Source: Candidatus Manganitrophaceae bacterium (GTDB lineage Bacteria; Nitrospirota; Nitrospiria; SBBL01; Manganitrophaceae). From it: a stretch of DNA of 15,921 bases. The stretch spans positions 1 through 15,921 of the forward strand of contig SCUR01000366.1 of the NCBI GenBank assembly GCA_004297235.1, in the 5' to 3' direction. The position numbers and the translations under genes were made by a program. The notes below the pieces were generated by a model that was not told the DNA's origin, did no database searches, and saw only the letters and a list, made by a program, of their open reading frames with translations. This document shows, in pieces, positions 7,394 through 14,822 of this stretch. Numbering within the stretch: position 1 is the stretch's first letter; each line of letters opens with the position of its first letter.

Positions 7394-10081
7394 ATGAGAT
7401 TACACTTGAGACGGCGGGATTGGCTCTGCCTGATGTTCGGAGCTATTTTTTTATATGAAACCGGATATGCCGGCACCCTCTTTCATGATGAATTCGATCG
7501 GACCAGCGGCTTAGGCCCCTCCTGGAGGGTGACCGCCGGAAGCTTTAGCACCGACGGCAACGCCGCCCGCTCCCAGGGCGCAGCCAATGCCGCCGCCCTC
7601 ACGCCGGGTTTGGGAACCGATGATTATCGGGTGGAGTCGGTGATCCTCATCCCTGCCGGCTCGGTCTACTCCGGGATCATTGCCCGCGGCAGGACCGATT
7701 CGAATTTTACCTTCGACCTCTACTCCGCCCAGCTCTCCGCCAACGGCGCCGTGAACCTTTATCGGCGGAATGCCGGCAGTTGGACCCTGTTAAAATCGGC
7801 CGCGGCCGGCATTGTCGCCGATAAAGCCTATACCCTCGGGCTGAGCGTGACCGGAAGCAACCCGGTCGAGCTGGCGGTCTTTCTGGAGGGGGCGTTGCTG
7901 TTCAGCTTCATCGACAGCTCTGCATCAAGAATCCTCTCCGGTATTCCCGGAATGATTAACTACAATAGTGGGGTTCAGTATGATCGGTTTACCGTCCTGA
8001 ACGATTCCTCCCCCCCCTCCCCCAATCAATTTCCGACCGCCGCAATCTCCGTCAATCCGGCCTCCGGAACACCCCCTTTGACGGTCCACTTCGACGGCTC
8101 CGGCTCCTCCGATCCGGATGGAAGCATCGCCTCGTATCAGTGGGATTTTGGAGACGGGTCCAATGGAACCGGGCCGGTGATCGATCACACCTATCCGGCG
8201 GCCGGCACCTTCACTGCCACGCTGACCGTGACCGATCAACAAGGGGCCCGCGCCTCCGCGCAGAGCACCCTCACTGCAACCTCCAGCCGCGCGACCCTCT
8301 TCTCGGATGAATTTGATCGGACCGCCGGCTTGGGCTCCCGCTGGCGGTCGGTCGCCGGGAGCACGGCGACCGATGGAACCTTCGCCGTCTCAACAGGCTC
8401 CACCAATGCGGCCGCCCTCACGGCGAGCTTGGCCGCCGACGACTACATCGTGGAGGCGGTCCTCCTGGTTCCCGCGGGCTCGCTCTACTCCGGAATTGTC
8501 GCGCGCGGGAGGCCCGATTCGGCCTTTGCTTCCGATCTGTATTCCGCCCAGCTCTCCACCAATGGAACCGCCAACCTCTATCGAAGAAACGGAGGGACAT
8601 GGACGCTGCTGAAATCGGCCCCGGCCGGCATTGTCGCCGGCAAAGCCTATCCCCTCCGTTTGAAGGTGAGCGGAAGCAACCCGGTCGCTCTCGACCTCTT
8701 TGTGGACGGCACGCTCCTTTTTAGCGTCAGCGACAGCACCCCCTCCCGGATTCTCTCCGGCGTTCCCGGAATCATCAACTACAACCCCGGGGTGAAATAT
8801 GACCGGTTTGCCGTTTATACTGCGGCCAATGCGTTTCCGACGGCGCGGATGACGGCGGCTCCGACGTTCGGTCCTCCCCCGTTGACGGTTCGATTGAACG
8901 GCTCGACATCGTCCGATCCCGACGGCGTCCTGACCAGCTACGTTTGGAACTTCGGCGACGGGGCGAGCGGATCAGGCGCCGCCGTTGAACATACCTATAC
9001 GACCGCCGGCACGTACGCCGTCACCCTCACGGTGACCGACGATGCGGGGACCAGCGCCTCGACCCACGCCAGCGTCGTCGCCGGCTCCGACCCCTCGACC
9101 GTCCCCCGCTTTGCCTACGCCGCCAACTCCGGCTCGAACGATGTCACGATGTACACGGTCGATCCTGCGACCGGTCTTTTGACGAAGCTCGGATCGATCG
9201 CCGCCGGGTCGCAGCCCTACTCGGTGGCGGTCGATCCGAAAGGGCGATTTGTTTACGCGGGGAATTTCGCGTCGAATAACATCTCGATGTATCGAATCGA
9301 TCCGAGCAGCGGCCGCTTGACGGCGATCGGGACCGCGCAGACCGGCACCTCCCCCTATTCGATCGCCGTCGACCCCACCGGTCAATTCGTATATGCGGCG
9401 AATGAAAACTCGTTGACCGATGTCTGGATGTATCGGATCGATCCGAGCAGCGGCGCCTTGACATCGATCGGGACGGTCGATGCCGGAACCAGCCCGATCT
9501 CCATGACAGTGCACCCCTCCGGACAATTTGCCTATACGGCGAATACGATTTCCAACGACGTGACCATGTATCGGCTCGATGGGGCAACCGGAAAACTGAC
9601 CCGCCTCGGAGAGGCGATCGGCGGATCGGGCGCCAATTCCGTCGCGGTGCATCCCTCCGGTCGGTTCGCCTATGTCGCCAATTACAACGCCAATGACGTT
9701 TGGGTCTACACCGTCGATACCGCGACGGGAGCGCTCACCAAGGTCGGTTCGGTCGCCGCAGGAACCCGGCCGTTCTCGGTCACGGTCGACCCCTCCGGCC
9801 GATTTGCGTACGTCGCCAACTCCTCTTCGAATACTCTCTCGATGTATCGGATTGACGGCACGACCGGCGCGTTGACCCCGATCGGCGCCGTCAGCAGCGG
9901 ATCAGGCCCGCGCTCCATCGCCGCCGACCCCTCCGGTCAATTCGTCTATGTCGCGAATTTGAATACGAATGATATTTTTGTCTACGCGATCGATCTCAAC
10001 AGCGGGCTCTTGACGCCGGAAGGGAGATTCCCCGCCGGAACCACGACCCGGTCGATCCGTGTAACGCGGGTCAAACCGTAA
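7394..10081 (+). CDS. Secreted multidomain protein: duplicated lectin-like/PKD module plus seven-repeat beta-propeller
   Basis: An 895-residue exported protein. Residues 1-27 form a signal peptide (basic RLHLRRR, hydrophobic core, cleavage likely after YAG). A jelly-roll/LamG-like domain (28-210, TLFHDEFDR...YDRFTV) is followed by a PKD domain (211-298, WDFGDG and TLTVTD motifs); the same pair recurs at 299-478 and 479-569. From 570 on there are seven repeats of about 45 residues of the form G-x-F-x-Y-x-x-N ... D-x-x-T-G-x-L-T, as in YVTN/lactonase-like seven-bladed propellers (6-phosphogluconolactonase-like family). Such proteins bind carbohydrates or matrix at the cell surface; enzymatic lactonase activity is not evident. 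There is no C-terminal anchor, so it is probably released or bound non-covalently. The ATG at 7394 is preferred; an in-frame TTG at 7376 would add six residues. Neither has a good ribosome site, which leaves the start uncertain. Confidence 0.88.
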   Translation: MRLHLRRRDWLCLMFGAIFLYETGYAGTLFHDEFDRTSGLGPSWRVTAGSFSTDGNAARSQGAANAAALTPGLGTDDYRVESVILIPAGSVYSGIIARGRTDSNFTFDLYSAQLSANGAVNLYRRNAGSWTLLKSAAAGIVADKAYTLGLSVTGSNPVELAVFLEGALLFSFIDSSASRILSGIPGMINYNSGVQYDRFTVLNDSSPPSPNQFPTAAISVNPASGTPPLTVHFDGSGSSDPDGSIASYQWDFGDGSNGTGPVIDHTYPAAGTFTATLTVTDQQGARASAQSTLTATSSRATLFSDEFDRTAGLGSRWRSVAGSTATDGTFAVSTGSTNAAALTASLAADDYIVEAVLLVPAGSLYSGIVARGRPDSAFASDLYSAQLSTNGTANLYRRNGGTWTLLKSAPAGIVAGKAYPLRLKVSGSNPVALDLFVDGTLLFSVSDSTPSRILSGVPGIINYNPGVKYDRFAVYTAANAFPTARMTAAPTFGPPPLTVRLNGSTSSDPDGVLTSYVWNFGDGASGSGAAVEHTYTTAGTYAVTLTVTDDAGTSASTHASVVAGSDPSTVPRFAYAANSGSNDVTMYTVDPATGLLTKLGSIAAGSQPYSVAVDPKGRFVYAGNFASNNISMYRIDPSSGRLTAIGTAQTGTSPYSIAVDPTGQFVYAANENSLTDVWMYRIDPSSGALTSIGTVDAGTSPISMTVHPSGQFAYTANTISNDVTMYRLDGATGKLTRLGEAIGGSGANSVAVHPSGRFAYVANYNANDVWVYTVDTATGALTKVGSVAAGTRPFSVTVDPSGRFAYVANSSSNTLSMYRIDGTTGALTPIGAVSSGSGPRSIAADPSGQFVYVANLNTNDIFVYAIDLNSGLLTPEGRFPAGTTTRSIRVTRVKP
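7475..9100 (+). repeat. Tandem duplication of an approximately 270-residue lectin-like + PKD module
   Basis: Within the propeller gene, residues 28-298 and 299-569 are diverged copies of one module: landmarks such as DEFDRT.GLG, YSGI.ARGR.DS, DLYSAQLS.NG, NLYRRN.G.WTLLKSA.AGIV, and SRILSG.PG.INYN.GV.YDRF appear in both, about 270 residues apart. The copies are similar at the protein level but clearly diverged at the DNA level, so the duplication is not recent. Confidence 0.85.
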
Positions 10082-10414
10082 TGCCGTTCCCATCGAAGAC
10101 AGGGTGGCGATGCGGCCTCCGCGGTCCGGAAGGTGACGACGATCACCGATAAATGGGTAGCGCCTTTCACACAACGCGACAAAAATAGTCCCCTCCTCGC
10201 GGCGGAAGAACCGACCGCCGGAATCTCCTCGCCGGACATTTTCAAGAACCCTCCGACACGCTCCACCCCTTAGCCGGAGCCCTTAGGTCCTCTCTTGCAA
10301 CACGCGTCCGCCCCTTTCAATATTTATTGGACAATGTCCTTCACCCGATTCTTCTTCGGTCATACGGCATTTCTCTTGCGTCACAAGCACGCTCACAAGA
10401 GATCTGCACACAAC
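10082..10414. other. Intergenic region upstream of the riboswitch leader
   Basis: No gene or clear terminator follows the propeller gene, so read-through into the leader is possible. An AT-rich patch holds CAATA-TT-TATTG (10318-10329) directly followed by GGAC-AAT-GTCC (10329-10339), two short palindromes that might mark a promoter or operator for the riboswitch transcript. I could not pick a confident -35/-10 pair. Confidence 0.35.
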
Positions 10415-10509
10415 TCGTGAAAAGGGCAAACGACCCGAGAGGGTCGGACGCAAAGCCAAGAGACCGATGAATCGGGGGTCCTTCCCCAAGGTCCGTCTGG
10501 TTGCCATGA
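10415..10509 (+). ncRNA. Cyclic-di-GMP-I (GEMM-I) riboswitch aptamer
   Basis: All parts of the GEMM-I fold can be traced. P1 is TCGTG (10415-10419) with CATGA (10505-10509). The conserved GGGCAAAC (10424-10431) leads into a perfect hairpin, CGACCC/GGGTCG closed on the GNRA loop GAGA (10437-10440), followed by the invariant GACGCAAAGCC (10447-10457). The second helix pairs AGA+GACC (10459-10465) with GGTC+TCT (10490-10498) across a two-base CG bulge, and ends in GGTTGCC (10499-10505). By alignment from memory to V. cholerae Vc2, G20 is G10425, A47 is A10452 and C92 is C10504, all the c-di-GMP-binding identities. It is followed within 30 nt by a strong terminator, so it likely acts by transcription termination on the fibronectin III gene. 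Confidence 0.93.
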
Positions 10510-10532
10510 TGATGCAAACGCATCTTTAAGGC

Positions 10533-10565
10533 AAAAGCCCGTTCCGAGGAACGGGCTTTTTTATT
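10533..10565 (+). terminator. Intrinsic terminator 1, expression platform of the first riboswitch
   Basis: GCCCGTTCC (10537-10545) pairs with GGAACGGGC (10548-10556), flanked by AAAA on the left and TTTTTT on the right. A small hairpin GATGC-AAAC-GCATC (10511-10524) lies between aptamer and terminator. An alternative helix TTGCC (10501-10505) with GGCAA (10530-10534) would break the aptamer core and enclose that hairpin, a possible switching structure. Confidence 0.85.
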
Positions 10566-10579
10566 TCAAGAACAATTTC

Positions 10580-10692
10580 GACCTTTGCTCAGAGCAAACT
10601 TCTCGAAAGGGAAGGGCGCAGAGCAACGGGGCTAAAGCGGCGCTCGGATCGGCCCGGCCGGTCAGAGCGCGGGTGGGGGGCATCGGAAGGTC
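10580..10692 (+). ncRNA. Second, variant GEMM-I-like aptamer (possible cGAMP-type)
   Basis: The 5' half matches GEMM-I closely: AGAGCAAAC (10591-10599), a hairpin CTTCTC/GGGAAG with GAAA tetraloop (10599-10614), then GGCGCAGAGC (10615-10624) in place of GACGCAAAGC. The position equivalent to Vc2 G20 is A10593, while A47 is kept as A10620. G20A is the change reported for GEMM-Ib riboswitches that bind 3',3'-cGAMP. P1 can form as GACCTT (10580-10585) with AAGGTC (10687-10692). A long helix GCGCTC...GAGCGC enclosing GATCGG/CCGGTC (10640-10670) occupies the place of P3. The 3' core is poorly conserved: no clean GGGTTGCC is seen, the nearest being GGGCATCGG (10678-10686). It sits directly after terminator 1 and before terminator 2. 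Ligand is inferred; it could also bind c-di-GMP or be decayed. Confidence 0.6.
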
Positions 10693-10706
10693 CGTTGAAG
10701 CGGACC
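10689..10706 (+). promoter_or_regulatory. Hairpin competing with P1 of the second aptamer
   Basis: GGTCCG (10689-10694) and CGGACC (10701-10706) form a perfect 6-bp hairpin with a TTGAAG loop. Its left arm shares GGTC with the 3' strand of the proposed P1 (10687-10692), so P1 and this hairpin exclude each other. That is the geometry expected of a riboswitch expression platform. Confidence 0.45.
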
Positions 10707-10743
10707 GCACGGGCCCCGCATCTACTAAACGCCATGCCCGCCG

Positions 10744-10780
10744 AGCCGCCAAAGGAATTTTCCTTGGCGGCTTTTTATTT
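10744..10780 (+). terminator. Intrinsic terminator 2, just upstream of the fibronectin III gene
   Basis: AGCCGCCAA (10744-10752) pairs with TTGGCGGCT (10764-10772), continued above a single bulged A by GGAA/TTCC, and is followed by TTTTTATTT. The stem ends 15 nt before the ribosome site of the gene at 10798, so it must be relieved for that gene to be expressed. It does not end any upstream gene; it belongs to the leader. Confidence 0.85.
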
Positions 10781-10786
10781 CTGCAT

Positions 10787-10791
10787 GGAGG
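10787..10791 (+). promoter_or_regulatory. Ribosome binding site of the fibronectin III gene
   Basis: GGAGG with 6 nt to the ATG at 10798 fixes the start. It is not buried in terminator 2, so control is expected at transcription rather than at translation. Confidence 0.8.
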
Positions 10792-10797
10792 AACAAC

Positions 10798-13700
10798 ATG
10801 CAAACCTCATTGATCAAACGAAGCGCTCTGGGGATCATCGGTCTGATGCTCATTCTCAGTTGGGAAACGCCGGCCCTTGCAGCGAATGCGGATCTCTCTT
10901 GGAGCGCAAACACGGAAACCGATTTGGCGGGCTATAAAGTTTACTATGGGACTTCTTCGAGAAATTACGGCGCCCCCGTGGACGTGGGCAATCAAACGAC
11001 GTTCACCGCAACCGGCCTGAGCGAAGGCCAAACGTATTACTTTGCCGTCACCGCGTACAACGCCGCAGGGTCTGAAAGCGGTCTTTCTACCGAGGTCAGC
11101 AAGACCTTTCCCGATACGACCCCCCCTGTTCTCTCTGCAATGGCGGCCGGCAGCATTACCAGCACCGGCGCCGTGATTACCTGGACCACGAACGAATCGG
11201 CCACCGCGCAAGTCGAATATGGAACCACCACGGCGTACGGATCTTCCTCGGCCCTCCGGAGCACCCTTCTCACGAGTCACAGCCGCACCCTGAGCAGCCT
11301 CGCCCCGTCGACCCTCTATCACTACCGGGTGATCAGCGGAGACGCGGCGGGGAATATCGCCACGTCCGGCGACAATACGTTCACCACCCCCGCCGCTCCC
11401 GATACGACGCCGCCGGCGATCTCCGGCATTGCCGCCGGCAGCATCACCCCCAATTCCGCCGTCGTCAGTTGGACCACCAACGAAGCGGCCGACACCCAGA
11501 TTCAGTACGGCGCCACCTCCTCTTATGGCTCTTCCACGTCGCTCAATACAACAATGAGCACGGCTCACAGCCAGAGCCTCACAGGACTGACCGGAGCCAC
11601 CACCTATCACTTCCGGGTTCTCAGCAAGGATGCCGCCGGAAATCTCGCCACTTCCGGAGACAGCACCTTCACCACGCTCACCCCCCCGGACACAACCCCG
11701 CCGACCCTTTCCGGCATTACGACAAGTAGCTTGACCTTTAACTCCGTCGTGATCACGTGGAGTACCGACGAAAACGCCACCACTCAAGTCGAATATGGAA
11801 CCACGGCCGCCTACGGCGCTTCCTCGCCGCTCGACACCTCGCTCCTGACGAGTCATAGCAGAACCTTGAGCAGTTTGAATCCTTCGACGACCTACCATTT
11901 CCGCGTGATCAGCAAAGATGCCGCCGGCAATATCGCAACGTCCGGGGACAACACCTTTACCACGCCGGCTCCGCCGGACACCACACCGCCGACCCTCTCG
12001 GCCATCACGACCGGCAGTCTCACCAGCAGCAGCGTGACGGTGGGCTGGACGACCAACGAGCCGGCCGACACCCAGGTTCAGTTCGGCACGACCACGGCGT
12101 ACGGATCGACCACCTCGCTCAACAGCGCGCTGACCACTTCCCACAGTCAAGGTCTGACCGGGCTCTCTGCTTCGACGACCTATCATTATCGCGTTCTCAG
12201 CAGGGATGCCGCCGGAAATCTCGCAACGTCCGCAGACAACACCTTCACCACGCCCGCTCCGCCGGACACGACGCCTCCGGTCCTCTCGGGGATCACCTCG
12301 GGGAATCTCACCGGCAGCGGCGCGACCGTCAGCTGGACGACCAATGAGCCGGCCGATACTCAGGTTCAGTTCGGCACCACCTCGGCCTATGGCTCCTCGA
12401 CGACACTCAATACGGCCCTGGTCACCACCCACAGCCAAAGCCTGACGGGGCTGACCGGTTCGACGACATATCACTTCCGGGTTCTCAGCAGAGACGCCGC
12501 CGGAAATCTCGCCGCCTCCGGAGATAATACCTTCACCACACCGGCCCCGCCGGATACGACGCCGCCGGCTTTCTCCGGAGTCACCGCCAGCAGCCTCACC
12601 TTTAATTCGGTTGCAATCACCTGGAGCACGAACGAAGCCGCCACCGCCCAGGTGGAATATGGAACCACCACGGCCTATGGGTCTCTCTCGGCACTCGACG
12701 CCACGTTGGGAACCAATCACACCCGCACGTTGAGCAGCCTCAGCGCTTCGACCACTTACCATTACCGGGTCATCAGTAAAGATGCGGCCGATAATACCGC
12801 CGCCTCCGGGGACAACACCTTCACTACTTCCGCCGCCCCCGATACAACCCCGCCGGTCCTTTCAGGAGTCTCGGCAGGAACGGTGACGGCGACGTCGGCC
12901 GTCATCGGTTGGACCACGAACGAAGCCGCCACCTCTCAGGTGGAATACGGCGCGACGGCGGCCTACGGCGCTTCTTCCGCGCTCGACAATACTTTCCTAA
13001 CCGGTCACAGCGTCACCCTGACCGGGCTCTCCCCTTCCACCCTCTATCACTTCCGCGTGATCAGCAAAGATGCCGCCAACAACACGGCCGCCTCCGGGGA
13101 CAACACCTTTACCACGCCGGCCCCGCCGGATACGACCCCGCCGATCCTCTCCGGAATCGCAGCCGGCAACCTCACCAGCGGCGGCGCGACCCTCAGCTGG
13201 ACCACCAACGAGCCAGCCGACACTCAGATTCAATACGGGACGACGACGGCCTATGGCGCTTCGACCAGCCTCAATACAGCACTCACCACCACCCACAGTC
13301 AAAGTGTGACGGGACTGACCGGTTCGACGACGTATCACTTCCGGGTTCTCAGCAAAGATGCCGCCGGAAATCTCGCCGCCTCCGGAGACAATACCTTCAC
13401 CACACCGGCTCCGCCGGATACGACACCCCCGGTCCTCTCCGCGATCGTCGCGGGGAATCTCACCAGCAATGGGGTGACCATCAGCTGGACCACCCAGGAG
13501 CCGGCCGATACCCAGATCCAGTTCGGAACGACCGCTGCGTATGGGGCGACGACAGCGCTCACCAGCGCGCTGACGACCGCCCACAGTCAGAGTTTCACCG
13601 GCCTGGTCGCTTCGACGACATATCACTTCCGGGTCCTCAGCAGAGACGCCGCCGGAAATCTCGCCGCCTCCGGAGACAATACCTTCACCACGAAACGACC

Positions 13701-14772
13701 TTCTCCGGGGATCTCAAAGGTCACCTCCAAAAATGTGACGAAGAACTCCGCGACCGTTTCATGGACCACCGACGTCGCCTCGACCTCCCAGGTCGAATAT
13801 GCGGCGACTACAACGGCCTCCTCCAAAGCCACCCGGAAGGTCTCCACCATCGACCCTTCCATGGTGATTGATCACAATGTCGTCTTGGATAATCTGACCC
13901 CCTCGACGACCTACTCCTTCCATGTCATCAGCACCGACGCGTCCGGCAACACGGAGATCTCCGCGGACGGTCTCTTTACGACCGCCCCGGCCGATACCTC
14001 CGGAGATACGACCGGGCCGGTCCTCTCCCCAACGACCGTCAGCGATCTTCGGGCCGATCGCGCCACCCTGAGCTGGGGAACCGATGAGCCTGCGACGACC
14101 CAGGTGGAGTATGGATTGACAGCGGCCTACGGCGGCCTGACCACGTTGAACGCCACGCTGCTGAACAGTCATTCGGAAATCCTCTCCGGTCTCCAAGCCG
14201 AGACCCTCTACCATTACCGGGTGAGAAGCGCCGACGCCGCCGGAAATCTCTCGTTGTCGGAAGACCGCACTTTCACGACGACCCCTCCCGGCGATACGAC
14301 GCCGCCGGCCGACGTCCAAAATTTCACCGCCGTTCCCGGGGTTCAGATCGTCACGCTGAAATGGGTCAATCCTCCCGATTCGGATTTCGTCGGCGTCCGC
14401 ATCCTCTATCGCACCGATCGTTTCCCGACCGACCTGAACGACGGGACCCTCCTCGGAGATTACGCAGGCCAGCCGAATGAACCGGTCAGCGTCATCCATG
14501 CCGGGTTGGGAAGCAACGTGACCTATTATTATTCCGCCTCCAGCTATGACCGTTCGGGCAACTATCAGCACACGGCGCATGCCTCCACCATGACGCTTGG
14601 GATCGGCGAAGGCCGGCCGACCACGCAAGGAGACGGCGGATCAGCGGGAGGGGGCTGTACCATGACGCCGGCCGACCGGCCGGCCGGAGGACCGCTCGAT
14701 TCGGCCGAATGGTTGGGACTGATCGGGCTGGTTTTGGCGGGCCTGCTTCGTAAAGGGTGCAGAAATAAATAA
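10798..14772 (+). CDS. Giant secreted fibronectin type III repeat protein with Cys-containing C-terminal anchor
   Basis: A 1324-residue surface protein. Residues 1-28 are a signal peptide (LIKRSALGIIGLMLILS..., cleavage likely after ALA). A first fibronectin III domain (29-104) is followed by nine modules of exactly 96 residues, each opening with DTTPP (from 106 to 969), a diverged tenth (966-1069), an eleventh again 96 long (1070-1165) and a different final FN3 domain (1166-1270). Modules carry motifs such as WTTNE, QVEYGTT, and YH(F/Y)RV(I/L)S(K/R)DAAGN, close to the FN3 domain found before purple acid phosphatases; no catalytic domain follows. The C-terminus has a Gly-rich stretch with Cys1287 (GGGCTMTP), a short hydrophobic helix (WLGLIGLVLAGLL) and a basic end, a sorting signal of the MYXO/JDVT/GlyGly-CTERM style rather than PEP-CTERM. 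Likely an adhesin or matrix scaffold. Expression is gated by the tandem riboswitch leader. Confidence 0.92.
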   Translation: MQTSLIKRSALGIIGLMLILSWETPALAANADLSWSANTETDLAGYKVYYGTSSRNYGAPVDVGNQTTFTATGLSEGQTYYFAVTAYNAAGSESGLSTEVSKTFPDTTPPVLSAMAAGSITSTGAVITWTTNESATAQVEYGTTTAYGSSSALRSTLLTSHSRTLSSLAPSTLYHYRVISGDAAGNIATSGDNTFTTPAAPDTTPPAISGIAAGSITPNSAVVSWTTNEAADTQIQYGATSSYGSSTSLNTTMSTAHSQSLTGLTGATTYHFRVLSKDAAGNLATSGDSTFTTLTPPDTTPPTLSGITTSSLTFNSVVITWSTDENATTQVEYGTTAAYGASSPLDTSLLTSHSRTLSSLNPSTTYHFRVISKDAAGNIATSGDNTFTTPAPPDTTPPTLSAITTGSLTSSSVTVGWTTNEPADTQVQFGTTTAYGSTTSLNSALTTSHSQGLTGLSASTTYHYRVLSRDAAGNLATSADNTFTTPAPPDTTPPVLSGITSGNLTGSGATVSWTTNEPADTQVQFGTTSAYGSSTTLNTALVTTHSQSLTGLTGSTTYHFRVLSRDAAGNLAASGDNTFTTPAPPDTTPPAFSGVTASSLTFNSVAITWSTNEAATAQVEYGTTTAYGSLSALDATLGTNHTRTLSSLSASTTYHYRVISKDAADNTAASGDNTFTTSAAPDTTPPVLSGVSAGTVTATSAVIGWTTNEAATSQVEYGATAAYGASSALDNTFLTGHSVTLTGLSPSTLYHFRVISKDAANNTAASGDNTFTTPAPPDTTPPILSGIAAGNLTSGGATLSWTTNEPADTQIQYGTTTAYGASTSLNTALTTTHSQSVTGLTGSTTYHFRVLSKDAAGNLAASGDNTFTTPAPPDTTPPVLSAIVAGNLTSNGVTISWTTQEPADTQIQFGTTAAYGATTALTSALTTAHSQSFTGLVASTTYHFRVLSRDAAGNLAASGDNTFTTKRPSPGISKVTSKNVTKNSATVSWTTDVASTSQVEYAATTTASSKATRKVSTIDPSMVIDHNVVLDNLTPSTTYSFHVISTDASGNTEISADGLFTTAPADTSGDTTGPVLSPTTVSDLRADRATLSWGTDEPATTQVEYGLTAAYGGLTTLNATLLNSHSEILSGLQAETLYHYRVRSADAAGNLSLSEDRTFTTTPPGDTTPPADVQNFTAVPGVQIVTLKWVNPPDSDFVGVRILYRTDRFPTDLNDGTLLGDYAGQPNEPVSVIHAGLGSNVTYYYSASSYDRSGNYQHTAHASTMTLGIGEGRPTTQGDGGSAGGGCTMTPADRPAGGPLDSAEWLGLIGLVLAGLLRKGCRNK
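11113..13704 (+). repeat. Nine tandem 288-bp coding repeats
   Basis: DTTPP codons begin at 11113, 11401, 11689, 11977, 12265, 12553, 12841, 13129 and 13417: every interval is exactly 288 bp, with no indel. Two sub-types alternate. Type A (SATAQVEYG, TSHSRTLSSL, RVISKD) fits modules 1, 3, 6 and 7; type B (EPADTQ, HSQSLTGL, RVLSKD) fits 2, 4, 5, 8 and 9. The 3' parts of modules 5, 8 and 9 are nearly identical in DNA, pointing to recent duplication or conversion. Confidence 0.92.
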
Positions 14773-14822
14773 AGGATCGGACAGACTCGACAAAAATGAA
14801 TGGGGAGACTTGTCGGAGCGTC

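Noticed and set aside
10807..12762. A 651-codon open frame on the minus strand inside the FN3 gene
   Set aside because: It is antisense to nine GC-rich in-phase repeats and its translation is itself a low-complexity Arg/Gly-rich repeat. It lacks a ribosome site and resembles no protein; it is a by-product of codon bias in the repeats.
11113..13704. Repeat array considered as a CRISPR or other non-coding array
   Set aside because: The 288-bp period is in frame, the repeats encode well-formed FN3 domains, and there are no unique spacers.
13759..14628. A 289-codon minus-strand frame at the end of the FN3 gene
   Set aside because: It is antisense to a certain gene, rich in Gly/Arg, and has no ribosome site or domain.
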